From Colwellia maritima (GTDB lineage Bacteria; Pseudomonadota; Gammaproteobacteria; Enterobacterales; Alteromonadaceae), in NCBI RefSeq assembly GCF_022669015.1, contig NZ_JAKKSL010000003.1:1-64000 (forward strand): a DNA stretch of 64,000 bases. Direction: 5' to 3'. Below are positions 9,076-18,689 of this stretch, piece by piece; within the stretch, counting starts at the first letter, position 1, and each line of letters starts with the position of its first letter. Under the pieces are notes generated by a model. It worked only from the letters and a program-made list of their open reading frames with translations, did no database searches and had not been told where the DNA came from. The translations under genes were made by a program, and so were the position numbers.

Positions 9076-9864
9076 TTAATTATCTTGATAGATTCCACTG
9101 CCATCATTAAGTAATTGAACTAATGAATCTACATCAAGTAAGGCACACATTTTATCTTTTACCAATCCCGCTAACCATGGGCGCTTACTGGCTGAATCTA
9201 ACCACTTTACTTCATCTTCTTTCAATACAACAGTATCGACTATATTTTCTGCAGCTAAGCCCCAACCACTATTATTAAGCATAATAACATATTGATAATT
9301 TAGCGAACTTTTCATTTTATCGTCACATTTCTCAGGCATTACCCACAAGGCCGTATCGACAATATTAATTTTTTCATCTCTGTGCAGCATCACGCCTTTA
9401 AACCAGTTAGGTTTTCCCATTAACGTCGTCGTTTTGTCAATATTGTATATACCGCCTAATTCAATTAATGGCACGGCCACTGTCAACCCCCCTACATTAA
9501 AGAACAGGGCTTGAAAACCGCCTTTCCGATAAGCTTTAGGATCTTTTAATGGCAAGGCACCCGTACTTTTGTGGGTAACTAAGGGCTCAGGCTTATTTTC
9601 TTTAACAACAGTGTTGATACTGACTTTTCTGACATCACGTTGTTCTATTGTACTTTTACGCGTACTAATAGCATCTTCTTTAACTTTTAGATCTACACTC
9701 ACATTTTTTAGTAAAGCTTCTAAACGCTTCGTTTCAGCAAGCTTTGTGTTTGTACTATTTTTTAGGTTATCCTGACTACCTTCTTGTATAACAGGATCAT
9801 CTGTCAATAATTCAGACAGATAATTTGTCATTACTTTTTTACTTGCGGATAATGGTTTTGACAT
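9076..9864 (-). CDS. parP: CheW-domain array partner, ParP-like
   Basis: A 262-aa protein with a polar, probably disordered N-terminal half (rich in K, S, T and E) and a C-terminal CheW-like domain ('FNVGGLTVAVPLIELGGIY', 'PNWFKGVMLHRDEKINIVD', 'MCALLDVDSLVQLL'). In Vibrio the same architecture and position, directly after parC, belongs to ParP, which couples polar ParC to CheA and stabilises arrays at the pole. Its start abuts the parC stop with no gap, so translation is probably coupled. The assignment rests on architecture and synteny. Confidence 0.8.
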   Translation of the reverse strand: MSKPLSASKKVMTNYLSELLTDDPVIQEGSQDNLKNSTNTKLAETKRLEALLKNVSVDLKVKEDAISTRKSTIEQRDVRKVSINTVVKENKPEPLVTHKSTGALPLKDPKAYRKGGFQALFFNVGGLTVAVPLIELGGIYNIDKTTTLMGKPNWFKGVMLHRDEKINIVDTALWVMPEKCDDKMKSSLNYQYVIMLNNSGWGLAAENIVDTVVLKEDEVKWLDSASKRPWLAGLVKDKMCALLDVDSLVQLLNDGSGIYQDN

Positions 9865-10644
9865 TTATTTAATGCTTCTCTGTGAGATTTTCAGTAAGTA
9901 CTCTAATAAATTTCTATAAGCCAAAACGCCTCGGGTATTTTCTGCATAATGTGAGGGGACTTGCTGTGCTAAACTAGCATTTCTAAAGTTTGTATCTACG
10001 GGTATAACGCCTGACCACACTTTTTCTTGGTAGGTTTCTTGTAATTGTTGGTACGCTAATAGTGATGCCTTTGTTCGTTTGTCGAACATAGTAGGAATAA
10101 TAGTATATTTAAATGGCTTATCTTGCTCTACTTGCATCATATCCATTGTTTTTATCATACGATATAAGCCTTTTAATGCTAAAAACTCTGTTTGAACAGG
10201 GACTAATATTCGGTCTGCCGCGGCAAGCGCATTTACCATTAACACGCCTAAAATAGGAGGACAATCAATCAAAACAATATCATAACTATCGGATAGTTTT
10301 AACATTGCTTTTTTCAACACTAAACCCATTCCACCTTTAGCTCCTAATGAGCGATCTAAGGTTGCTAACCCCATGGTTGCAGGCAAGATATCAATATTTT
10401 CATATTGCGTTGGGCATAAGCTTTGTAGTATTTGCTCTTTTGAAGAGACTTGCGTAAATAAATCATACACACTTAAGTCTAAATCTTCTGACTCAACACC
10501 AAAATAATAAGTCAATGAGGCATGTGGATCTGTATCAACGAGCAATACTCTGTTGCCACGCTCAGCTAATAACCCCGCTAAAGCAATAGTAGTGGTTGTT
10601 TTGCCAACACCACCTTTTTGATTTGCTACCGTCCACACTTCCAA
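9865..10644 (-). CDS. parC: ParA-like ATPase ParC, polar placement of chemotaxis arrays
   Basis: An intact 259-aa ParA/MinD-type ATPase. The deviant Walker A 'QKGGVGKTTTTIALA' is near residue 10 and Walker B 'YDIVLIDCPPILG' lies in the middle. In Vibrio the ParC gene at this place, between the motor/cheB genes and parP, recruits chemotaxis arrays to the old pole. It is distinct from the partner-less FlhG ATPase further upstream in the same operon. Confidence 0.85.
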   Translation of the reverse strand: MEVWTVANQKGGVGKTTTTIALAGLLAERGNRVLLVDTDPHASLTYYFGVESEDLDLSVYDLFTQVSSKEQILQSLCPTQYENIDILPATMGLATLDRSLGAKGGMGLVLKKAMLKLSDSYDIVLIDCPPILGVLMVNALAAADRILVPVQTEFLALKGLYRMIKTMDMMQVEQDKPFKYTIIPTMFDKRTKASLLAYQQLQETYQEKVWSGVIPVDTNFRNASLAQQVPSHYAENTRGVLAYRNLLEYLLKISQRSIK

Positions 10645-10718
10645 TCTTTTTTCCTACTTTTTAGTTAATGAATAACATTATATAGTTATCTTAGCTTTTC
10701 AGCTCTTTCTAGTTCTTT

Positions 10719-11693
10719 CTAGTTCTTATTCTCAGACATGTTTTCATTTTCTTTTCTGGTGGAAATTCTAATTCCGCCATTAGGTAAACGAATTACCTGT
10801 ATTTCATTCTCTTTTTCTTCCGAGATAGCTTCATTTGTGACAGCTTCAACTTCTTCAATTTTAATAGCCGGTGTATTAAGTAAGTTTGATTTTTCTAAAC
10901 CATACTTTGAAATTGCCACGACTACTTTTCTATTTTTTGCACGCCCTTGTGACGTTGAATTATCTGCCGTAGGATAATACTGGCCATAACCTTCTATTGC
11001 CATGCGTGCGGGAGTCATTCCTTGTTTTTCTAATACCCGTAAAATAGCAGTGGCTCGCGCAACGGATAATTCCCAATTAGATGAGAAAATTTCGTTGTTG
11101 ATCATTTGATCATCTGTATAGCCTCTTATACGAACAAAGTTGCTTGATTCACCAATAACATCAAAAATAACCCCTAAAATACTCTCCGCTGAATTGGTTG
11201 CAGAAGATGATCCACTTGGAAACAACAAAGCACTATTTAATTCTATTTCTAACCAATCACCATCAATTTGCAATTGCGCGAAACCTGATTCAATTAATTC
11301 GTAAAGCGCTGTATGTAATTCAGTTTCTAATGACGTTAAGTTACTTCCCACTCTCGCGTCTGAAATATTAGAAAGTGTTTGCTCTCCTTCCAACAATTCA
11401 GGACCTGCGTCTTCAAGAATGCCATTTCCAAATAATCTTTTATTGGTTTTACTGCTATTAACATCAAGAATGTCATCCCCGTGCCCTCTATTTTTGGGCT
11501 TAATTTCATTTGCTTGAAAAACGCGACCAACAGATTCAGTGATCGTTTCAAAAGGCTTTTCATTAACCATGGCCATTGCATACAATACTACAAATAAGGC
11601 AAAAAGAAGGGTCATATAATCCGCGTAAGAAACCAACCAACGATGGACATTGTCATGTTCTATCGAGTCTCTTCTTTTACGGAAACGCTTCAT
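10719..11693 (-). CDS. motD: MotB-family stator protein, MotD-type
   Basis: A 324-aa stator subunit. The cytoplasmic head is followed by the single membrane segment with the ion-binding Asp at residue 25 in 'SYADYMTLLFALFVVLY'. The C-terminal OmpA-like peptidoglycan-binding domain shows 'VRIRGYTDDQ', 'NWELSVARATAILRVLEKQG' and 'RAKNRKVVVAIS'. Its position after cheB and its 4-nt overlap with the MotA-type gene match motC-motD of Pseudomonas, which drive rotation with protons. Ion choice cannot be read with certainty here. A 10-bp tandem repeat sits at its stop codon (10704-10723). Confidence 0.85.
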   Translation of the reverse strand: MKRFRKRRDSIEHDNVHRWLVSYADYMTLLFALFVVLYAMAMVNEKPFETITESVGRVFQANEIKPKNRGHGDDILDVNSSKTNKRLFGNGILEDAGPELLEGEQTLSNISDARVGSNLTSLETELHTALYELIESGFAQLQIDGDWLEIELNSALLFPSGSSSATNSAESILGVIFDVIGESSNFVRIRGYTDDQMINNEIFSSNWELSVARATAILRVLEKQGMTPARMAIEGYGQYYPTADNSTSQGRAKNRKVVVAISKYGLEKSNLLNTPAIKIEEVEAVTNEAISEEKENEIQVIRLPNGGIRISTRKENENMSENKN

Positions 11694-12436
11694 TTTCCTA
11701 ACCTGTATGCTGATAGCTTATTTTCAATCGCATGGGGGTTTTCACCATGGGCAATAGCCACTAAACCTTCAAGTATCATTTCTCGGTACATGGTTTGTTG
11801 GTGTATGATTTCTTTGATTTTATTTGCTATGGGTAAATAAAGTAAATTTGCAAACCCCACACCGTAAATTGTCGCAATGAATGCCGTTGCAATACTTTGC
11901 CCCAGTAATGCCGGCTCGGTCAAGTTAGTCATCGCATGGATCAAACCCAATACGGCCCCTAATATACCAATCGTTGGGCTATATCCCCCCATCGATTCAA
12001 AAACATTAGCAGACCGTAAGTTATATTCTCGGTAAACATCGAGATCTAATTCAAGAGACACTTGTAGGTTTTCTAGCTCTACTCCATCAACCAGTAAATT
12101 TAAGCCTTTTTGAGTATAACTATCCTCTTCATCTAGGGCGTCATTCTCAAGAGATAAATAGCCAGACTCCCTAGACTTTATAGCCCAAAGTACAATTTTT
12201 TCTATGCCTTTTTCGATATTATAACGAGGTGGAGTAAAAACCCATTTTAATAATGAAAGTGCATGATAAAATTGCGCACTTGACGATTGCAGCATGACAG
12301 CGCCTAACGTGCCGCCCACAACAATAATAAAGGCAGGCAATTCAAATAAGGCTGAAATTGAGCCACCATCTAAGATAAAGCCTAAATAGATAGCAAATAG
12401 AGCAATAACCAGGCCAGTGACACTGAGCCTATCCAT
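11690..12436 (-). CDS. motC: MotA-family stator protein, MotC-type
   Basis: A 248-aa MotA/TolQ/ExbB protein with four predictable membrane segments: '[19 protein letters not shown]', '[17 protein letters not shown]', '[15 protein letters not shown]' and '[20 protein letters not shown]'. '[18 protein letters not shown]' is typical of the pore-lining part. It overlaps motD by 4 nt and the end of cheB by 8 nt, so the three are co-translated. It is the partner of the MotB-type protein next to it. Confidence 0.88.
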   Translation of the reverse strand: MDRLSVTGLVIALFAIYLGFILDGGSISALFELPAFIIVVGGTLGAVMLQSSSAQFYHALSLLKWVFTPPRYNIEKGIEKIVLWAIKSRESGYLSLENDALDEEDSYTQKGLNLLVDGVELENLQVSLELDLDVYREYNLRSANVFESMGGYSPTIGILGAVLGLIHAMTNLTEPALLGQSIATAFIATIYGVGFANLLYLPIANKIKEIIHQQTMYREMILEGLVAIAHGENPHAIENKLSAYRLGK

Positions 12437-13543
12437 GCTTAATTTCCTTCACTATCGTGCTAGCTATTGTATCTAAGGGTAAAGATACTTGGGAAATACC
12501 CGCAACGGCAACAGCTTGAGGCATACCATACACAACACAACTATGCTCATCTTGTGCCCAAATTGTTGCCCCTTTTGCTTTTAGCATGCGTGACCCTTCT
12601 CTGCCATCTGAGCCCATGCCCGTTAAAATAACCCCCAAAACATTACCGCCAAAAACCTTTGCCGCTGAGCCAAAACTCACATCAACACTTGGTTTAAACG
12701 CTATTTTTAAGGAGTCATCATCAATTATTTTAATTTTGGCCGTGCTTTCGGTACCTGAAATAATCATTTGACGACCACCTGGTGCTAGATAAGCACATCC
12801 AGGTTTAAGAATATCGCCGTTAGCCGCTTCTTTTACACTGATTTTGCACAAGGAATTAAGCCTACTCGCAAATGCGTTAGTAAATGTTGCGGCATATGTT
12901 GGATAAGAATAATTGGTAACGGAAAATCTTGGGGGAATTCAGTTAATATTTTCTGTAATGCGACTGGACCACCTGTAGAGGTGCCAATAGCTAATAGACT
13001 ATATTTTTTTCCTGAGGCTGTTCTTTTGGAATGAGAAGATGTCCCTTGTTCTCCGGCAATAGATCTTGTCCTAACCACGGGTTGAGCGCCTTGGCTACCT
13101 TTAGCAGCTTGGCTATCTCGCCCAACGTTTAGCTTACTGACACTGCCTTTTTTGGCTAACTGAACAACTCGTTGACGTAATAAACTGCCGGCAACTTCAC
13201 TATTTTGGGCAATTTCATTGAATTTTTTAGGTAAAAAATCCAATGCTCCCGCTTCCAATGCATCTAAGGTTGATTTTGCCCCCTGATGTGTCAATGAAGA
13301 AAACATCAATATCGCCGTTGGCGACTGTGCCATGATTTTTTTTACTGCCGCAATACCATTGAGCACTGGCATTTCAACATCCATCGTAATGACATCAGGC
13401 TTAAGTTTAATGGCTTTATCTACAGCCTCTTGTCCATTGACAGCAACATCAATAACTTCTAGCAGCGGATCCCTATTTAGAATATCAGTGACTCGTCGTC
13501 TAAAAAAACTCGAATCATCAACAACGAGTACTTTGTAGGTCAT
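12429..13543 (-). CDS. cheB: Protein-glutamate methylesterase CheB, one frame break
   Basis: CheB removes methyl groups from chemoreceptors when phosphorylated by CheA. The receiver domain has acidic residues 9-10 and the phospho-acceptor Asp 55 in '[13 protein letters not shown]'. The esterase domain has the catalytic Ser in 'GTSTGGP', His in 'IQHMP' and Asp in 'GMGSDGREG'. The frame breaks right after 'HMPQ' at 12887-12888. One more A gives '[19 protein letters not shown]' and a 371-aa protein. A variable linker rich in Ser, Gln and Gly joins the domains. It starts 30 bp after cheA. Confidence 0.93.
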
Positions 13544-13573
13544 TTATTTCCTCTACTTTTTAATTACACGACT

Positions 13574-15703
13574 TTATGAACGCAGCTTTTTATTCACTGG
13601 TGATTTTTTCGCATAAAACTTTAACATGTTAGGTATATCAATAATTAAGGCAATACCACCATCACTAGTGATCGTTGCTCCGGCCATACCTGGAGTACCA
13701 TGTAATAATCTATCAAGTGGTTTAATCACCACCTCTTCTTGCCCTATCAAGCGATCTACCACAAAGGCAACTTGTTGGCTGCCTAGTTGCACAATCACAA
13801 CATGGCCTTTATCTCGGTCTTTGACTTTAAAGTCTCTTACAAGCCATTCATCTAAATAAAATAACGGAATCGCTTTTTCACGAACAATAATAGTTAACTG
13901 ACCATCAACACGATTTGTATTGGTTAGGTCTAAATGAAAAATTTCATTTACTGCAGCCAATGGTAAAGCAAAAGTTTGCTCTCCAATAACCACCATTAGA
14001 GTAGGCAATATAGCCAATGTCAGTGGAACTTTTATTTCTAAAACAGTACCTACACCCATTTCTGAGTCTATATTAACGGTACCATTAATTTGGGTGATTT
14101 TGGTTTTAACAACATCCATACCAACGCCACGTCCTGACACCTCTGATATTTCAGTTTTTGTTGAAAATCCTGGGGCAAAAATTAAGCTAAACGCTTCTGT
14201 ATCAGACATTCTTGCCGCTGCATCAACATCAAGAACACCACGTTCAATCGCAATTTCTTTCAGTTTTTCAGCATTCATTCCTGCGCCATCGTCTTTAATG
14301 GTTAACAGGATATGATCGCCCTCTTGTGAGGCTGATAATGTAACCGTACCTTGACGTGGTTTACCTTTCGCTTCACGTACGTCAGGCTCTTCAATACCAT
14401 GATCAACTGAGTTTCGAACCAAATGCACTAATGGATCAGCTAATGCTTCAACCAAGTTTTTATCTAAATCAGTTTCTTCGCCGACTAACACTAATTGAAT
14501 GTCTTTATGGAGGCTACGTGCTAAATCTCGTACTACTCGAGGAAAACGACCAAATACTTTTTTAATTGGCTGCATGCGGGTTTTCATCACCGCACCCTGT
14601 AAATCAGTAGTAACAGCATCTAAGTTAGATACTGCTTTGGTTAAGTCTTCATCGTCAGAAATTAAACCTAAACTGGTTAGGCGATTTCTAACTAAAACCA
14701 ATTCGCCAACCATGTTCATAATTTTATCTAATCGCTTAGTGTCAACCCGTACTGTTGTTTCGCCTTGTGGCGCCGATGGTTGCGCAGCTTTTTTAGCGGC
14801 AGGAGCAGGTGTTGGTTTAGCGGCTTGTTGAGCAGGCACTGGTTTGGCAATAGGAGTCGGCGCAGCAGCATGGCTAGCTTGAGTATTTGCTACTGGCGTT
14901 GCTACAGATGGTTTTACCTCACTGGGTTTAGGTGCATTACCTTTACCATGCAACTCATCAAGTAGACTTTCAAATTCATCATCATCTATTTCATCAGACG
15001 AGCTATCAGAAACAGACGCTGCTGAGTTATTAATGTCAGAAGAAAATGCACCTTGCCCATGTAATTCATCTAATAGGGATTCAAATTCATCGTCAGATAT
15101 ATCACCACTTGCGTCTGCACTAACAGACGTTTCATTCACTGGGGCTGTACTGGCAGAAGGACTTCCGCCACCACCGTGTAATTCATCTAGTAAGCGTTCA
15201 AATTCATCTTCACTCATTTCATCACTGGCATCAGTGCTTTCTACTTCCACACTCGCTTCTTGAGTGGTAACTACAGGCTCAGGAGCAGGCGTTTCAGCTA
15301 CAGGTGCAGCGCCTTCTGGGCGGCTTAAACGGTGTAATTCTGCTAATAATTTAGCATCTGCTGTGACAAGTGGCTCTCTGCCTTTGACTAAGTCAAACAT
15401 GTCATTAATGGTGTCGAGTGCAGATAAAATAGTATCCATTAAATCAGCATTAACAGTACGTTTACCGGTTCGAAGTAAATCGAAAATATTTTCAGCACCA
15501 TGACAAACGTCAACAAGCTCATTTAACGCAAGAAAACCTGCACCACCTTTTACTGTGTGGAATCCTCTAAAAATTGCATTGAGCAAATCAGCATTATCAA
15601 CATCATTTTCAAGCTCAACTAATTGCTCTGATAGCAATTCAAGTATTTCACCTGCTTCGACTAAAAAGTCCTGTAGAATTTCTTCATCTGCTTCAAATGA
15701 CAT
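13574..15703 (-). CDS. cheA: Chemotaxis histidine kinase CheA with triple linker repeat
   Basis: An intact 709-aa CheA. The P1 phospho-acceptor His is residue 49 ('RGFHTVKGGAGF'). Then follow dimerisation P3 ('TKRLDKIMNMVGELVLVRNR'), kinase P4 ('NSVDHGIE', 'LTIKDDGAGM', 'VSGRGVGMDVV') and the C-terminal CheW-like P5. Between P1 and P3 no ordinary CheY-binding P2 is evident. Instead the acidic motif D/E-E-F-E-S/R-L-L-D-E-L-H-G occurs three times, spaced about 40-45 residues, followed by an Ala/Pro-rich linker. It lies between cheZ (13 bp) and cheB. Confidence 0.95.
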   Translation of the reverse strand: MSFEADEEILQDFLVEAGEILELLSEQLVELENDVDNADLLNAIFRGFHTVKGGAGFLALNELVDVCHGAENIFDLLRTGKRTVNADLMDTILSALDTINDMFDLVKGREPLVTADAKLLAELHRLSRPEGAAPVAETPAPEPVVTTQEASVEVESTDASDEMSEDEFERLLDELHGGGGSPSASTAPVNETSVSADASGDISDDEFESLLDELHGQGAFSSDINNSAASVSDSSSDEIDDDEFESLLDELHGKGNAPKPSEVKPSVATPVANTQASHAAAPTPIAKPVPAQQAAKPTPAPAAKKAAQPSAPQGETTVRVDTKRLDKIMNMVGELVLVRNRLTSLGLISDDEDLTKAVSNLDAVTTDLQGAVMKTRMQPIKKVFGRFPRVVRDLARSLHKDIQLVLVGEETDLDKNLVEALADPLVHLVRNSVDHGIEEPDVREAKGKPRQGTVTLSASQEGDHILLTIKDDGAGMNAEKLKEIAIERGVLDVDAAARMSDTEAFSLIFAPGFSTKTEISEVSGRGVGMDVVKTKITQINGTVNIDSEMGVGTVLEIKVPLTLAILPTLMVVIGEQTFALPLAAVNEIFHLDLTNTNRVDGQLTIIVREKAIPLFYLDEWLVRDFKVKDRDKGHVVIVQLGSQQVAFVVDRLIGQEEVVIKPLDRLLHGTPGMAGATITSDGGIALIIDIPNMLKFYAKKSPVNKKLRS

Positions 15704-15716
15704 TCATTAACTCCCG

Positions 15717-16460
15717 TTAAAACCCTAAACTTGATAAAAGATCATCTACATCATCTTGATCTTCTACAACATCGTCTCTTTCTTCTGCATTAACTATTGG
15801 CCCTTCAACTAAGTTTTCACCTAATTTAGGTACAGATTTTTCTTGTTCATTAACCGATGATATGCCAAATGCAGTTAACATATTAATTAAGCTTTCTTCA
15901 ACTTCTCTTACCAAATCAATTACTTTTCGAATAACTTGTCCGGTTAAATCTTGAAAATCTTGCGCCATTAATACATCAGTCATCAAACTGTGAATATGTG
16001 TAGTTTCTTTACCTGTAGTCGTTAACAAGCTGTCAATATCTACACATAACGCTTTAAATTCTTTTAAATCAATTTCATTATTCATTAATTTAGCCCATGC
16101 AGGATTAACAGCACGAACTTGTCCGGCAATGTCTTCAAGTACGGGGAAAATAGATTCTACTGCATCCATCGTTTTATTGGCTGCTTCTTCCGTACGCGTA
16201 ATTACATAATTCAGTCGTTCTTTTGCGTCTGGAATATCCGCAGTAGCTAAATCACTCAACCGAGAATCAATATTAAAATTGGTTAAAGAGTCATGTAGTT
16301 GACGAGTTAATTTACCGATTTCAGCAAACAATTCTGAATTGATCGGGTTTTGAATTTTAGCAATAACCTCATCTGCTTTTTCTTGCTGATCAGTTTCTAA
16401 AAATTCAACCAAAGATCTAGCTTGTTCTAATGAAATGCGTCCCACCATTGCCATATTCAT
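15717..16460 (-). CDS. cheZ: CheY-P phosphatase CheZ
   Basis: An intact 247-aa CheZ. The phosphatase helix 'MAQDFQDLTGQVIRKVIDLV' contains the catalytic Gln of the QDLTGQ motif, and the C-terminal CheY-binding peptide 'DVDDLLSSLGF' is at the very end. It terminates the excitation signal by dephosphorylating CheY. It lies between cheY and cheA in the usual order. Confidence 0.95.
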   Translation of the reverse strand: MNMAMVGRISLEQARSLVEFLETDQQEKADEVIAKIQNPINSELFAEIGKLTRQLHDSLTNFNIDSRLSDLATADIPDAKERLNYVITRTEEAANKTMDAVESIFPVLEDIAGQVRAVNPAWAKLMNNEIDLKEFKALCVDIDSLLTTTGKETTHIHSLMTDVLMAQDFQDLTGQVIRKVIDLVREVEESLINMLTAFGISSVNEQEKSVPKLGENLVEGPIVNAEERDDVVEDQDDVDDLLSSLGF

Positions 16461-16541
16461 GCAAAGTCCTCAATACCTAACCTAAAGCGCTAACAAAATT
16501 TATTTGTGAGCCTTAATTTACACGGCTCACCTAAATAAACA

Positions 16542-16925
16542 CTAACCTAGACGTTCGAAAATTTTATCTAACTTAGTTTTTAGCGTAGCAGCAGTAAATG
16601 GTTTAACAATATAACCATTTACACCCGCTTGGGCTGCCATTACAATTTGTTCTTTCTTCGCTTCAGCTGTAATTAATAGAACGGGGATGTGAGCTAAATT
16701 TGCATCTGCTCGAATAGCTTTCAATAAATCGATCCCTTGCATTCCTGGCATGTTCCAGTCAGTAACAACAAAATCAAAATCGCCATTTTGAAGCATAGGT
16801 AAAGCAGTGCTACCATCATCCGCTTCTTGAATGTTTGTAAAGCCTAAATCACGCAACAAATTTTTCACTATTCGTCTCATGGTTGAAAAATCATCAACAA
16901 CAAGCACTTTCATATTTTTATCCAA
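16542..16925 (-). CDS. cheY: Chemotaxis response regulator CheY
   Basis: An intact 127-aa single receiver domain. The acidic pair is D11-D12, the phospho-acceptor D56 in '[13 protein letters not shown]', the switch region 'VLLITAEAK' and the conserved Lys in 'GYIVKPF'. Phospho-CheY binds FliM/FliN and changes rotation. A downstream ATG at codon 5 (MKVLVV) is an alternative start. Confidence 0.96.
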   Translation of the reverse strand: MDKNMKVLVVDDFSTMRRIVKNLLRDLGFTNIQEADDGSTALPMLQNGDFDFVVTDWNMPGMQGIDLLKAIRADANLAHIPVLLITAEAKKEQIVMAAQAGVNGYIVKPFTAATLKTKLDKIFERLG

Positions 16926-16981
16926 GACACCCTCCGGCTAAACATTCATATTTGTATAGGTTAACATAATTATTATTGTAC

Positions 16982-17701
16982 TTAACTTTGCCAAGATTGC
17001 ATACGAGCTTTTAATCGATGCATTGCTTGACTATGAATTTGGCTGACACGTGATTCACTCACATCCAGTACTTGACCAATTTCACGTAAATTCAATTCTT
17101 CATCATAATATAGAGACAGTACTAGAGCTTCGCGTTCTGGTAAAGTACTAATACACTCAGTTAGACCTTTTTTAAAGGCATTGTGTTCAATACTTTGATA
17201 TGGGTCATCACTATGGCATGCACCGTCAAACTTCAATGCATCTTCACTCACACCTAAATCATCAATACCCAATATCTTACCTGTACTGACTTCACTTAAT
17301 ATATGATGATACTCATTCAGCGAAATTTCAAGTTTTTCAGCAACTTCAACATCAGTGACATCTCGACCTAAACTTGCTTCTAGTGTTTTAATAGCTTCAC
17401 TAACCATTCTGCTATTCTTATGGACTGACCTAGGTGTCCAGTCTCCGCGGCGCATTTCATCAAGCATAGCACCCCGAATACGAATACCTGCGAAGGTTTC
17501 AAAGCTTGCACCTTTAGTGCTGTCGAAGTTATTAGCTGCTTCAAATAAGCCGATCATACCCGATTGAATTAAATCATCAACAATGACACTTGCGGGTAAT
17601 CGAGCTAGCAAGTGGTACGCGATTCGTTTAACTAATACAGTGTGCTGTTCAAGCAGCACTGTTTTGTCAATTGGGTTATTATAGGCATTAGTCTTTACCA
17701 C
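16982..17701 (-). CDS. fliA: Flagellar sigma factor FliA (sigma-28)
   Basis: An intact 239-aa sigma-28. Region 2 shows 'LLARLPASVIVDDLIQSGMIG' and 'FETFAGIRIRGAMLDEMR', region 3 is in the middle, and region 4 shows 'LPEREALVLSLYYDEELNLREIG' in parts with the helix-turn-helix 'VLDVSESRVSQIHSQA'. It is inhibited by FlgM, encoded at 63535. It would read the GCCGWTAA-type promoters seen at 47238 and 63459. Confidence 0.96.
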   Translation of the reverse strand: MVKTNAYNNPIDKTVLLEQHTVLVKRIAYHLLARLPASVIVDDLIQSGMIGLFEAANNFDSTKGASFETFAGIRIRGAMLDEMRRGDWTPRSVHKNSRMVSEAIKTLEASLGRDVTDVEVAEKLEISLNEYHHILSEVSTGKILGIDDLGVSEDALKFDGACHSDDPYQSIEHNAFKKGLTECISTLPEREALVLSLYYDEELNLREIGQVLDVSESRVSQIHSQAMHRLKARMQSWQS

Positions 17702-17782
17702 TTTTTACTATTCCCACCTAAATTATCTTAAAATGTTTGTTGTTACTGTTACACACGACAAACGAGTGATATTAATTAAAAG

Positions 17783-18623
17783 TTAGTAATCAAGTAATTG
17801 TTCAATAAAAAATTCCAAGTGACCTGAAGCTTGATGTGGTATAGGCCAACTGCTGACATTCTTAGCTAAGTTTTTAAAGGCTATTGCTGCAGGAGAATTG
17901 GGAAAGGCTTCAACGATAGCTTGTTGTTTGCGTACCGATTTGCGGATATTTTCATCAAAGGGAATTACGGCAACCAATTCAAGTGCGACATCTAAAAACC
18001 TATCGGTAACTTTCGTCAATTTTGCAAATAATTGCTGTCCTTCTCTAGGGCTACGAACCATATTAGCGACAACTTTAAATTTGAAAACATTGTGATCTCG
18101 ACTAAGAAGCTTCATTAAAGCATAACAGTCTGTAATCGATGTTGGTTCATCACACACCACTAGCATGACATCTTGTGCTGCACGTGTGAAGCTTAAGACC
18201 ATATCAGAAATACCGGCAGCAGTATCAACAATAAGTACATCGAATTGAGTTTTCATTTCACTAAAAGCACGAATTAATCCAAGCATGCTCCGCAGGCGTT
18301 AAATCAACCATTGATTGAGAACCCGAGGTCGGTATAATTTTTATATTGCCTGGACCTGTTATAATAATATCATCAAGTTCGCATTCTCCTGATAATACAT
18401 GGGAAAGATTACGTTTAACTCGTAATCCTAACATAACATCTACATTGGCTAATCCTAAGTCGGCATCTAACACTAAAACTCGTTTACCTTGCTGACCAAG
18501 AGCAATAGCTGTGTTTAATGAGACGTTGGTTTTACCAACACCGCCTTTACCACCAGAAACTGCTACTACTTTAACTTTTTTTAAGTCTTGCATTTTTCTT
18601 AAGCCGCTCGCTTGATCTGACAT
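17783..18623 (-). CDS. flhG: Flagellar number regulator FlhG (FleN), one frame break
   Basis: A MinD-type ATPase that limits flagellar number and, in Vibrio and Pseudomonas, antagonises FlrA/FleQ and FlhF. The deviant Walker A 'SGGKGGVGKTNVSLNTA', 'VLVLDADLGLANVDVMLGL' and 'DVLIVDTAAGISDMVLSF' are visible. The frame breaks at 18281-18282, where removing one base gives 'LTPAEHAGLIRAFSEM', the expected sequence. Corrected length is 279 aa. It lies between flhF and fliA. Confidence 0.93.
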
Positions 18624-18689
18624 TTTTTACTCTTATATTACTGCTTGTATTAATGCATAGTTTATTAAAACACGTCAACGAAAATACCG

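Noticed and set aside
14094..15503. Several long plus-strand open frames opposite cheA (up to 110 codons)
   Set aside because: They are antisense shadows of the cheA codon pattern. Their translations are Ser/Leu-rich without domains or ribosome-binding sites.
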